DNA from: Nonomuraea guangzhouensis
GTDB taxonomy: Bacteria; Actinomycetota; Actinomycetes; Streptosporangiales; Streptosporangiaceae
Direction: 5' to 3'
DNA length: 64,000 nt
Assembly: GCF_019396345.1 (NCBI RefSeq)
Contig: NZ_JAHKRM010000013.1
Location: 248,001 to 312,000, forward strand
The position numbers and the translations under genes were made by a program. Shown in pieces: positions 24,416 through 32,994 of this stretch. Below the pieces are notes generated by a model that searched no databases, had not been told where the DNA came from, and saw only the letters and a list, made by a program, of their open reading frames with translations. The number at the start of each line of letters is the position of its first letter. Within the stretch, counting starts at the first letter, position 1.

Positions 24416-25287
24416 CGCTGCTCACCGCCAGCAGGGCGCCCTCACGGCTGCGGGTGGTCGCCTGGCGCTTCTTCCAGTCCGCGCAGGGGCGGATCGGCTT
24501 CGCCGTGCTCGTGCTGCTGTTCCTGCTGGCCTTCGCCGGGCCGGGCTTCAGCCTGTGGTCCTACACCGACAAGGACTTTACGGCCTTCCTCAGCCCGCCG
24601 TCGGCCGAGCACTGGTTCGGCACGCTGCAGACCGGCGCCGACGTCTACGCGGTGACGCTGCGCGGCATGCGTAAGTCGCTGATCGTCGGGCTGCTGGCGG
24701 CGCTCATCTCCACCGCGCTGGCCGCCGTCGTGGGGGCGTTCGCCGGCTACTTCCCCGGCTGGCCCGACCGGCTGCTCACCTGGGGCACCGACCTGCTCCT
24801 GGTGCTGCCCGCGTTCCTGGTCCTGGCCGTCATGTCGCCGCTGTTCGGGGCGGGGCAGTGGGTGCTGTTCGTGATCATGCTGGCGCTGTTCCTCTGGATG
24901 GTCACCTCGAAGATCGTCAGAGGGATGACGATCTCGCTGAAGCAGCGGGAGTTCATCCAGGCCGCCCGGTTCATGGGCGTCTCGCCGGTACGCATCATCT
25001 TCCGGCACATCATCCCCAACCTGTCGTCGCTGCTGATCGTCGACGCCACCCTCAACGTCAGCGCGGCCATCCTCACGGAGACCTCGCTGTCCTACTTCGG
25101 CTTCGGCATCCAGCCACCCGACGTCTCCTTCGGCACGCTCATCGCCGACGGCTCCAGGACCGCCATCTACGCGCCGTGGACGTTCTGGTTCGTCGCCGGG
25201 CTGCTGGTGATCACCGTGCTCGCGGTCAACCTCATCGGCGACGCGCTGCGCGACGCGTTCGACCCCGCCTCCCAGAGGCCGCGGTGA
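24412..25287 (+). CDS. dppC: Peptide ABC transporter permease (DppC/OppC type)
   Basis: The second permease of the importer, 291 residues. It has the OppC N-terminal extension followed by HWFGTLQTGADVYAVTLRGM, a recognisable variant of the DppC loop. The EAA motif is REFIQAARFMGVSPVRIIFR, and the C-terminus reads VNLIGDALRDAFDPASQRPR, a strong DppC signature. It starts at an ATGA overlap with dppB and ends in a GTGA overlap with the fused ATPase gene, so B, C and DF are expected to be translated in sequence. Confidence 0.92.
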   Translation: MTLLTASRAPSRLRVVAWRFFQSAQGRIGFAVLVLLFLLAFAGPGFSLWSYTDKDFTAFLSPPSAEHWFGTLQTGADVYAVTLRGMRKSLIVGLLAALISTALAAVVGAFAGYFPGWPDRLLTWGTDLLLVLPAFLVLAVMSPLFGAGQWVLFVIMLALFLWMVTSKIVRGMTISLKQREFIQAARFMGVSPVRIIFRHIIPNLSSLLIVDATLNVSAAILTETSLSYFGFGIQPPDVSFGTLIADGSRTAIYAPWTFWFVAGLLVITVLAVNLIGDALRDAFDPASQRPR

Positions 25288-27308
25288 CCCCCGTCCTGGA
25301 GGTCACCGACCTCAACGTCTCCTTCGGCGACGTGCTCGCCGTACGCGGTGTCGGCTATTCGGTAGGCCAGGGCGAGGTGCTCGGCATCGTCGGCGAGTCG
25401 GGCTCCGGCAAGTCCGTCACCGCGGCCGCGGTCATGGGCCTCCTGCCGCCGGGCGCCAAGGTCACCGGCTCCGTGCGGCTGCACGGCAAGGAGCTGATCG
25501 GCGCCCGGCAGCGGGAGCTGACCGCCTTCCGCGGCAAGACCATGTCGATGGTCTTCCAGGACCCGCTGTCCGCGCTGACCCCCGTCTACCGGGTGGGCGA
25601 CCAGATCGCCGAGGCCGTGCGCATCCACCAGAAGGTGACCAAGGAGCAGGCCGCGGTCAAGGCCGTCCAACTCCTCGACCTGGTCGGCATCCCCAACCCG
25701 GCGGAGCGGGCCCTGGCCTTCCCGCACGAGTTCTCCGGCGGCATGCGGCAGCGCGCGGTGATCGCGATGGCCATCGCCAACGACCCCGACGTGATCATCT
25801 GCGACGAGCCCACGACCGCGCTCGACGTCACCATCCAGGCGCAGGTGCTCGAAGTGCTGAAGAAGGCGCAGCGGGAGACGGGCGCCGCGATCGTCATGAT
25901 CACGCATGATCTCGGGGTGGTGGCCGGGTTCGCCGACCGGGTGCTGGTGATGTACGCGGGCCGGCCGGTCGAGGTGGGCGACGTGGACGACATCTACTAC
26001 GCGCCGCGCATGCCCTACACCGTCGGGCTGCTCAGCTCGATCCCGCGCGTCGACAGGGACGGGCGGCAGCCGCTCGTGCCCATCGAGGGCGCGCCGCCGT
26101 CGCCCGCGGCGCTGCCGCCGGGCTGCCCGTTCGCGCCGCGCTGCCCGATGCGGGTGGACGCCTGCGACGCGGCCGAGCCGCCGCTGTTCGAGGTCGGGCC
26201 GGCGCACCGGGCCGCGTGCATCCGCTGGGAAGAGGTACGCCCGCGCGCCGCGGCCAAGCACGCGGTCCCCGTCCACCCCGGCGAGGGACGGCCGCGCCAG
26301 GACCGGCAGGCGGTGCTGGAGGTCGACGGGCTGGTCAAGCACTATCCGCTGCTGCGGGGATCGGTGTTCAAGCGCAGGGTCGGCACCGTCCACGCGGTGG
26401 CGGGCGTCAGCTTCGACGTACGCGAGGGCGAGACGCTCGGGCTCGTCGGCGAGTCGGGCTGCGGCAAGACCACGACGCTGATGGAGATCCTGGAGCTGAC
26501 CGAGCCGCAGGAAGGCCGCATCGTCGTGCTCGGGCACGACACCGCGCGGCTCGGCGGCGCGGACCGGATGGCGATCCGCCGTGACATGCAGGTCGTCTTC
26601 CAGGACCCACTCGCCTCCCTCGACCCGCGCATGACCGTCTACGACATCCTGGCCGAGCCGCTGCGCGCCCACGGCAGGGGCAATCCGGGCATGCGGGTGG
26701 CCGAGCTGCTCGACCTGGTCGGACTCGACGCCTCCCACGCCGCCCGCTACCCCCAGGACTTCTCCGGCGGGCAGCGGCAGCGCATCGGCATCGCCCGCGC
26801 GCTCGCGCTCGAACCCCGGCTCCTGGCGCTCGACGAGCCGGTCTCCGCGCTCGACGTGTCGATCCAGGCCGGCGTGATCAACCTGCTCGACGCGCTGAAG
26901 ACCGAGCTCGGGCTGTCCTACCTGTTCGTCGCGCACGACCTGGCCGTGGTGCGCCACATCGCCGACCGGGTGGCCGTCATGTACCTCGGCAGGATCGCCG
27001 AGATCGGGCAGGTCGACGCCGTCTACGGTGCCCCGGCGCACCCGTACACGCAGGCGCTGCTCTCGGCGATCCCGCTGCCCGACCCGGTCCGCGAGCGCTC
27101 ACGCCGGCGGATCCTGCTCGAAGGCGATCTCCCCAGCCCGGCCCATCCCCCGTCGGGCTGCCGCTTCCGTACCCGGTGCCCGAAGTTCAGGGCCGCGCTG
27201 ACCGACGACGAACGCGCCTTGTGCGTGACCGTCGAGCCTTCGGTGCGCCTGCTCGACCCGGACCAGGGCGCGGCCTGTCACTACGCCGAAAAGCTGGAAA
27301 TAACTTAA
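25284..27308 (+). CDS. Fused peptide ABC transporter ATPases (DppD-DppF)
   Basis: A 674-residue protein with both nucleotide-binding subunits in one chain. Domain 1 (about 1-310) has Walker A GESGSGKSVTAA, signature FSGGMRQRAVIAMAIA and Walker B VIICDEPTTALD, ending in the oligopeptide Cys motif GCPFAPRCPMRVDAC. Domain 2 (about 335-674) has GESGCGKTTTL, FSGGQRQRIGIARAL and LLALDEPVSALD, ending in GCRFRTRCPKF. Both Cys clusters may hold Fe-S. Both ATP sites look active. The start is a GTG overlapping the dppC stop. The substrate-binding lipoprotein gene follows after 17 bp. Confidence 0.92.
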   Translation: MTPVLEVTDLNVSFGDVLAVRGVGYSVGQGEVLGIVGESGSGKSVTAAAVMGLLPPGAKVTGSVRLHGKELIGARQRELTAFRGKTMSMVFQDPLSALTPVYRVGDQIAEAVRIHQKVTKEQAAVKAVQLLDLVGIPNPAERALAFPHEFSGGMRQRAVIAMAIANDPDVIICDEPTTALDVTIQAQVLEVLKKAQRETGAAIVMITHDLGVVAGFADRVLVMYAGRPVEVGDVDDIYYAPRMPYTVGLLSSIPRVDRDGRQPLVPIEGAPPSPAALPPGCPFAPRCPMRVDACDAAEPPLFEVGPAHRAACIRWEEVRPRAAAKHAVPVHPGEGRPRQDRQAVLEVDGLVKHYPLLRGSVFKRRVGTVHAVAGVSFDVREGETLGLVGESGCGKTTTLMEILELTEPQEGRIVVLGHDTARLGGADRMAIRRDMQVVFQDPLASLDPRMTVYDILAEPLRAHGRGNPGMRVAELLDLVGLDASHAARYPQDFSGGQRQRIGIARALALEPRLLALDEPVSALDVSIQAGVINLLDALKTELGLSYLFVAHDLAVVRHIADRVAVMYLGRIAEIGQVDAVYGAPAHPYTQALLSAIPLPDPVRERSRRRILLEGDLPSPAHPPSGCRFRTRCPKFRAALTDDERALCVTVEPSVRLLDPDQGAACHYAEKLEIT

Positions 27309-27325
27309 GCGGGAGGATTCGCTCG

Positions 27326-29026
27326 ATGAAAGCATCACGTCTGATCACGGCCGCCGCCCTGGCCGGATCGCTGTGCGTGGCGGGCTGCGGCGGCGGCCCC
27401 GGGGGCCACGGCGGCGTCGCCGGCGGCTCGCGGGGGGACGAGATGGGCTTCAAGGCGTACGACATCAACCCGCAGCCGCGTGACAAGGTCAAGGACGGCG
27501 GCACGCTGCGCTGGGGCATCAACGAGTTCCCCACCCAGTGGAACCGCAACCACGTCGACGGCAACCTCGCGGTGGCCGCGCTGGTCAGCAACGCGCTGCT
27601 GCCCGCGCCGTTCAGATCCGACGAGAAGGCGGACATCACCCCCGACCCCAACTACCTGCTCGGCGCCGAGGTCACCGATCGCGACCCGCAGCAGGTCGTC
27701 ACCTACACGCTCAACCCCAAGGCCAAGTGGTCCGACGGCAAGCCGATCACCTGGGCCGACTACCAGGCCCAGTGGAAGGCGCTCAACGGGACCAATCCCG
27801 CCTTCCACATCGTCTCGTCCACCGGCTACCAGGACATCTCCGACGTACGGCGGGGCCGCGACGACTACTCGGTCGTGGTGACCTTCTCCCGGCCCTTCGG
27901 CGACTGGAAGTCGCTGTTCGGCCCGCTGCTGCCGGCCTCCACCAACGGGACGCCCGAGGCCTACAACACCGCCTGGCTGAACAAGATCCCGGTGACCGCC
28001 GGGCCGTTCAAGTTCAAGGCCTTCGACCAGACGGCGAAGACGATCACGATCGTCCGCGACGACAGCTGGTGGGGCGACCGGCCGAAGCTCGACCAGATCA
28101 TCTACCGCGCCTCCGAGCAGGACTCGCTGGTGGGCGCGTTCAGCAACGGCGAACTCGACATCGCCGACGTCGGCCCGTCGGCGCCCGACTACGCACGCGC
28201 CAAGTCCACCCCGGGCGCGGCCGTGCGGCAGGCGGCGGGCCCCGACTTCCGCCACTTCACCTTCAACGGCTCCAGCGACCTGCTGAAGGACCAGCGGGTC
28301 AGGCAGGCCATCCAGCTCGGCATCAACCGCCAGGCGATCGCCCAGTCCGACCTGCAGGGCCTCGACTGGCCGATCACCCTGCTGAACAACCACTTCTTCA
28401 TGAACACCCAGGAGGGCTACCAGGACAACGCCGGCGCCGCGGGCGCCTACGACCCGGCCCAGGCCAAGCGGCTGCTCGACGCGGCGGGCTGGCGGGTGGC
28501 GGCCGGGGGCGTCCGCCAGAAGGACGGCAAGTCGCTCGACCTGCGCTTCGTGGTCCCGTCGGGCATACAGATCAGCAAGTCGGAGGGCGAACTTGCCCAG
28601 AACATGCTCACGCAGATCGGCGTCAAGCTCACCATTCAGGCCGTGCCCAGCGACGACTTCTTCACCAAGTACGTCATCCCCGGGAACTTTGACATCACCC
28701 CGTTTGCGTACATTGGCACGCCTTTTCCGGTTTCGAGTAGTTATGGGATCTACGCGAATTCCCCGAACGGGCAGACCTGGAACGCCAACTTCGGCCGCGT
28801 GGGGTCGCCCGAGATCGACGCGGCGATGAACAAGGCCGGCCAGAACCTGGACCTGAAGCAGGCCCACGCGGACACGAACGCGGCCGACAAGCTGATCTGG
28901 CAGGAGGTCAACGTGCTGCCGTTGTACCAGCGGCCGCAGAACGTGGCGGCTCGGGCGACGCTGGCCAACGTGGGGGCCCGCGGCTTCTACGACCTGCGCT
29001 ACCAGGACATCGGCTTCACCCGCTGA
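27326..29026 (+). CDS. Peptide ABC transporter substrate-binding lipoprotein
   Basis: A 566-residue extracytoplasmic solute-binding protein of family 5 (DppA/OppA). The signal peptide ends in the lipobox VAGC, with the lipidated Cys at residue 21, followed by a Gly-rich linker. The SBP_bac_5 core is shown by DGGTLRWGINEFPTQWN, SDGKPITWADYQAQWKAL and VRQAIQLGINRQAIA. It delivers peptides to the DppB/C permeases encoded upstream. A patch at 28688-28762 uses AT-ending codons strongly unlike the rest of the gene. GGGAGG precedes the ATG by nine bases. Confidence 0.92.
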   Translation: MKASRLITAAALAGSLCVAGCGGGPGGHGGVAGGSRGDEMGFKAYDINPQPRDKVKDGGTLRWGINEFPTQWNRNHVDGNLAVAALVSNALLPAPFRSDEKADITPDPNYLLGAEVTDRDPQQVVTYTLNPKAKWSDGKPITWADYQAQWKALNGTNPAFHIVSSTGYQDISDVRRGRDDYSVVVTFSRPFGDWKSLFGPLLPASTNGTPEAYNTAWLNKIPVTAGPFKFKAFDQTAKTITIVRDDSWWGDRPKLDQIIYRASEQDSLVGAFSNGELDIADVGPSAPDYARAKSTPGAAVRQAAGPDFRHFTFNGSSDLLKDQRVRQAIQLGINRQAIAQSDLQGLDWPITLLNNHFFMNTQEGYQDNAGAAGAYDPAQAKRLLDAAGWRVAAGGVRQKDGKSLDLRFVVPSGIQISKSEGELAQNMLTQIGVKLTIQAVPSDDFFTKYVIPGNFDITPFAYIGTPFPVSSSYGIYANSPNGQTWNANFGRVGSPEIDAAMNKAGQNLDLKQAHADTNAADKLIWQEVNVLPLYQRPQNVAARATLANVGARGFYDLRYQDIGFTR

Positions 29027-29032
29027 CCGGCC

Positions 29033-29182
29033 TCAGTGCCGCTTCGAGCGCAACCGGTCCAGGAACTGGCGGGCCTTGCGCTGGTTGTTCGGGTCTCTGG
29101 CCATGCGCTTGGCCTTCTCGATGTTCTGTCGGCCTTTGGGGCTGCGCAGGTACGCGCGCACCCGGTCCATGAGGGTTGCCAT
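29033..29182 (-). CDS. Small conserved actinobacterial protein (49 aa)
   Basis: A 49-residue basic, helical protein, MATLMDRVRAYLRSPKGRQN... ending QFLDRLRSKRH. GGGGA lies about seven bases before the ATG at 29182. Proteins of this size and pattern occur widely in actinomycetes without known function; a nucleic-acid or protein-binding helix is a guess. It converges with the peptide importer operon (6 bp between the stops) and may also lie at the end of a sugar-importer region on the other side. Confidence 0.65.
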   Translation of the reverse strand: MATLMDRVRAYLRSPKGRQNIEKAKRMARDPNNQRKARQFLDRLRSKRH

Positions 29183-29211
29183 GCGCGTTCCCCTACCCAG
29201 GCAGGCCGGCC

Positions 29212-30360
29212 TCAGCCGTTCCAGATCCGCTCGTAGGCCGCGCGATAGCCCGGGGGGTCCCACGACGCGGTGCCGTCGACGTTCTGCGTCGTGGTCAGGT
29301 GCACGGGCGGGACGTAGCCGCTCGGGGGCTGACCGGCGAACGCGCGGTTGAACTCGTCGACGATCTGGCTGCCCTGCGCGTTCAACGGCTCGGGCACGGT
29401 CGCCGCCTGGAACTGCCGGTCTCGGATGCGCTGGAACGCCGACGGGTCGCCGTCACCCGCGCCGATCGAGAAGGGGGCCCCGTCGCCCGCCTTGCCCGCG
29501 GCGCGCAGGGCCGCCGCCGCGTCGGCGAAGTAGAGGTCGTTGATGGCGACCGAGTAGGTCCATCGATCACCGAAGCGCGACACGAGCGCGGAGACCGCCT
29601 GAGGCGTACGGCTGCCCGTGTCGGGAAGCGGGATGTTCTGGTAGGAGAGCAGCTTGACGCTGGAACAGCTCAGCAGGGTCTTCTTGATCAGTTGTGACTT
29701 GTTCTCCGCGAAGGGGATCGAGGAGTCGGTGAAGATGACGGCTCCGGCGGTCCCGTTCGACTGGGCGATGATCCAGTACGCGCTGATCCGCGCGACGTCC
29801 TCCACCCGGGTGGTGATGTTGGTGAAGAGCCTCGGATTCTGGCTGGGCCCGGGCCGGCTCGTCGCGTGCCACCCGATCAACGGGATGTTCGCGTCGTTGG
29901 CCTGCTCGACCTGCTCGGCCGTGGAGTTGGGGTCGAAGCCGCCGATGACGATCCCCGACGGGCGCAGGGCGATGGCCTGGCCGAAGGCCGCCCGTATGCC
30001 GGCGGGAGTGCCCTGACCGTCGATCACCCGGACGTCCCAGCCGATGGACCGCGCGGCTTCCTCCACCCCCTTGGCCGTGCCCGCGACACCGGGATTGATC
30101 ATGGCCTCCGCGACGAACACGATGCTCTTGCCCCGGACCGCGGGTGGCCCGCTCGTGGGGCCGTCCCAGGCGTCGACGCCCTCGGCCCGCGCGACGGCCT
30201 GCTTGGCCACGTCCAGGACACCGGGGCAGGTGCTCGTCGGCCGCCCGGGATCGGGGGTGGGAGCCAGGCTGGACGAGGCGCGCGAGCAGCCGCCGACGAG
30301 CACGGCGGCCACCGCCAGCGCTGACGCGGTGCGCGAGAAGCGGTTTCGGGTGCGGTTCAC
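29212..30360 (-). CDS. Sugar ABC transporter substrate-binding lipoprotein
   Basis: A 382-residue periplasmic-binding protein of the ribose/galactose type (peripla_BP_4). The signal peptide (TASALAVAAVLVGGC) has the lipobox LVGGC. Later motifs are KSIVFVAEAMINPGVAGTAKG, IDGQGTPAGIRAAFGQAIAL and PSGIVIGGFDPN. The mature domain is longer than many and lacks the short DxD-type hinge I would need to name a sugar. The GTG start has GAGGAG six bases upstream. It is the last gene of a four-gene minus-strand operon: regulator, ATPase, permease, binding protein. Confidence 0.87.
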   Translation of the reverse strand: MNRTRNRFSRTASALAVAAVLVGGCSRASSSLAPTPDPGRPTSTCPGVLDVAKQAVARAEGVDAWDGPTSGPPAVRGKSIVFVAEAMINPGVAGTAKGVEEAARSIGWDVRVIDGQGTPAGIRAAFGQAIALRPSGIVIGGFDPNSTAEQVEQANDANIPLIGWHATSRPGPSQNPRLFTNITTRVEDVARISAYWIIAQSNGTAGAVIFTDSSIPFAENKSQLIKKTLLSCSSVKLLSYQNIPLPDTGSRTPQAVSALVSRFGDRWTYSVAINDLYFADAAAALRAAGKAGDGAPFSIGAGDGDPSAFQRIRDRQFQAATVPEPLNAQGSQIVDEFNRAFAGQPPSGYVPPVHLTTTQNVDGTASWDPPGYRAAYERIWNG

Positions 30361-30370
30361 GCTCGGCTCC

Positions 30371-31474
30371 TCACTCGGCGGGTGGAACGGTCCAGGGCGG
30401 TGGCGGGCCGCCGGCCGGTGTGGCGGCGGACTCGACCGACGCCTCCTCCGACGGAGGTGGTGGCGTGCGGCGCGGCGCGCTCGGCCCCGTACGCAGCCGG
30501 CGCCGGGTCGTGTAGCCGACCAGCCCGACCGCGATGAGCAGGGTGACACCGTTGAACAGCGGCGTCACCCAGAAGTCCGCCCCCAGTTGGCTGATGCCCG
30601 ACAGGCCGATCGCGAGGATGGCGACGGCGACGACGGTGCCGAGCGGGTTGGGCCGCCCGGCCCTGATCGCGGTGGAGCCGAGCAGGGCAGCGACGAACGC
30701 CGGCAGCAGGTAGTCGATCCCGACGCTCGGATTGCCGATCTGCTGCTGCGCGGCGAGCAGGACGCCCGCGGCGCCGGTGACCAGCCCGGAGCCGGTGAAA
30801 GCGTAGACGACGTACCGGCGGGTCGGGATCCCGATCAGGTCGGCGGCGCGCGGGTTGGAGCCGATGACGTAGAGGTAGCGGCCGAGGGGGAGGCGCTCGA
30901 GCACGATCCAGAGCACCGCGGCGAGGACGAGGACGTAGAACGCGGGCACCGGCAGGCCCAGGAACTTCGCCTCGGAGATGCCGATGAAGTCCGCGGGCAG
31001 GCCTTCGGAGTCGGGAACGATCCGGGCGCCCATGGTCACCCAGCCCGTGATGGCGTACATGACGCTGCCGGTGCCCAGGGTGGCGATGAAGGAGTCGATC
31101 CGCGCGAACTCGACGAGCAGACCGTTGATCACGCCGGTGAGCGCTCCGCCGATGAGCACGCCGAGGCAGGCCAGGGGCCATGGCCAGCCGACGGCGATGA
31201 TGAGCTGCAGGGTCAGGACGTGCCAGAGCCCGAGGCCGTAGCCGATGGACAGGTCGAACTTCCCCGTGACGATGGGGATCATCGCGCCCAGTGCCAGCAT
31301 CGCGGTGATCGAATGAGTCGACAGGATCGACCTCAGGTTGGCCATCGTGGGAAAGGTGTCCGGCAGGACGAGCGCGAACACGACGAACAGGACGACCGCC
31401 AGCGCGAGCAGTCCGTAGCTGCCGATGAGGTGGCCGGCGGTGGGCCGTCGCCGGCGCGGGAGCCCCGTGGTCAT
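30371..31474 (-). CDS. Sugar ABC transporter permease (RbsC-like)
   Basis: A 367-residue membrane permease with about ten helices. It has the RbsC-type segments MIPIVTGKFDLSIGYGLGLW, TLGTGSVMYAITGWVTMGAR and VIGSNPRAADLIGIPTRRYV. Segment PAFVAALLGSTAIRAGRPNP contains the conserved GSTxxxGGxGxxxGT-like region in modified form. The C-terminal tail is Pro-rich and cytosolic. The ATG overlaps the TGA of the upstream ATPase gene (ATGA), and the binding-protein gene begins 10 bp after its end. Confidence 0.9.
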   Translation of the reverse strand: MTTGLPRRRRPTAGHLIGSYGLLALAVVLFVVFALVLPDTFPTMANLRSILSTHSITAMLALGAMIPIVTGKFDLSIGYGLGLWHVLTLQLIIAVGWPWPLACLGVLIGGALTGVINGLLVEFARIDSFIATLGTGSVMYAITGWVTMGARIVPDSEGLPADFIGISEAKFLGLPVPAFYVLVLAAVLWIVLERLPLGRYLYVIGSNPRAADLIGIPTRRYVVYAFTGSGLVTGAAGVLLAAQQQIGNPSVGIDYLLPAFVAALLGSTAIRAGRPNPLGTVVAVAILAIGLSGISQLGADFWVTPLFNGVTLLIAVGLVGYTTRRRLRTGPSAPRRTPPPPSEEASVESAATPAGGPPPPWTVPPAE

Positions 31475-32994
31475 CGGCCGATCATCCCGGTGGCGGGCGC
31501 GGCCGACGCGGCCCGGGTGAGCGCGGTGACCGTGAGGGCGTCACCGGCCAGCTCGGCGGTCACCGTCCCCCGGACGAAGACGAGGGCGCGGTCACACACG
31601 TTCACGACCTCTTCGAAGTCGGCGGAGCTGAGGAGCAGGGCCAGTCCGGCGGCCACGGCGTCGTCGAGGAGCCGGTAGATCTCGGGTTTGGCGCCGACAT
31701 CGACACCGGTCGTCGGCTCCTCGAGGATCAGGAGATGACGATTCGTCCCGAGCCAGCGGCCGAGGACGACCTTCTGCTGGTTTCCGCCCGACAGCGTGGC
31801 GAGCGGCGCCTCGGTGTCCTCGGGGCGGACGCCGAAGCACGCGACGAGCGCCGCCGCTTCGGCGCGCTCCTGGCCCGGCCGGATCCAGCTCAGGGGTGAG
31901 CGGCCGTGCGCCTTGGCGTTCGCCAGGAAGTTCTCCCGGACGCTGAGGTCCGGGGCGATGCCCTCCTCCTGCCGGTCGCTCGTCACGAGACCGACACCCG
32001 CGCCGACGGCCGCCGAGACCGACCTGGGCTGGTACGGACGCCCGTCGAGCAGGACGCGGCCGGCCAGAACGGGGTGCGAGCCGGCCAGAGCGCGGCCGAG
32101 ATCCGCGTGACCGGCGCCCGTGAGACCGACCAGACCGATCGCCTCGCCGGCCCGCAGGTCGAGGCTGATCGGGCCGGCCTGCCCGGTCCGCACGTCGGCG
32201 AGGCTCAGCACGACCTGTCCCGCGTGGCGACTCGGGCGCCGGTGGGGCGTCGGTTCGTGCCCGACGATGTCGTGGACGAGGCGGGTGCGATAGCCGCCGG
32301 TGAGGGGTCCCTGGCTGACGAGGCGCCCGTTGCGCAGGACCGCGACCCTGTCGGCGATCGCCCGCACCTCGTCGAGCCGGTGGCTCACGTACACGATGCC
32401 GTGACCCCGGTCGCGCAGCGCGCGCAGCACCTCGAACAGGCGGGCGCAGTCGGGTGCGGGCAGGCTCGCGGTCGGCTCGTCCAGCACGATGAGCTCGGCC
32501 TCGGCGGCCAGCGCGCGGGCGATGGCGACGAGTGACCGCTCGGCGCGCGTGAGGTTGGAGATCCGCTCAGCGGGGTCGAGGTGGATCGCGAGCAGCCGGA
32601 GGGCTTCCGCGCAGCGGTCGCGCACCTGATGCCAGGAGATGAGACCGCAACGCCGGCGATAGCCGGTGCCGAGCGCGATGTTCTCGGCGACGGTCATCCA
32701 CTCGACGAGACCGAGGTCCTGGTGGATGAAGGACATGCTCCTGGAGGCGCCCTGGCTGCCCAGTGGATGGCCGGCCACCACCACCTCGCCCTCGTCGGCG
32801 CGATAGACCCCGGCCAGGATCTTGATCAGTGTGGACTTGCCGGCGCCGTTCTGCCCGAGCAGGCCGAGGACGCCGCCGCGGTGGATGTCGAGATCCACCC
32901 CCTCCAGCGCGGAAGTGCCGCCGAACCGCTTGCTCACTCCGCGGATGCGGGCAAGCGGTTCGGAGGCGGGCCGCGATGCTTGGCTCGGAATCAC
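31471..32994 (-). CDS. Sugar ABC transporter ATP-binding protein (tandem domain)
   Basis: A 507-residue duplicated ATPase of the RbsA/MglA type. Domain 1 has Walker A GQNGAGKSTLIK, Q-loop FIHQDLGLVE and Walker B LIVLDEPTASL. Its signature is LTRAERSLVAIARAL in place of LSGGxxQ, the usual degeneration. Domain 2 has GLTGAGHADLGRAL in place of Walker A, so this site has probably lost nucleotide-binding Lys, but a full signature LSGGNQQKVVLGRW and LILEEPTTGVD, as in RbsA. The GTG start overlaps the stop of the LuxR regulator gene (GTGA), directly coupling the transporter to its regulator. Confidence 0.9.
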   Translation of the reverse strand: MIPSQASRPASEPLARIRGVSKRFGGTSALEGVDLDIHRGGVLGLLGQNGAGKSTLIKILAGVYRADEGEVVVAGHPLGSQGASRSMSFIHQDLGLVEWMTVAENIALGTGYRRRCGLISWHQVRDRCAEALRLLAIHLDPAERISNLTRAERSLVAIARALAAEAELIVLDEPTASLPAPDCARLFEVLRALRDRGHGIVYVSHRLDEVRAIADRVAVLRNGRLVSQGPLTGGYRTRLVHDIVGHEPTPHRRPSRHAGQVVLSLADVRTGQAGPISLDLRAGEAIGLVGLTGAGHADLGRALAGSHPVLAGRVLLDGRPYQPRSVSAAVGAGVGLVTSDRQEEGIAPDLSVRENFLANAKAHGRSPLSWIRPGQERAEAAALVACFGVRPEDTEAPLATLSGGNQQKVVLGRWLGTNRHLLILEEPTTGVDVGAKPEIYRLLDDAVAAGLALLLSSADFEEVVNVCDRALVFVRGTVTAELAGDALTVTALTRAASAAPATGMIGR

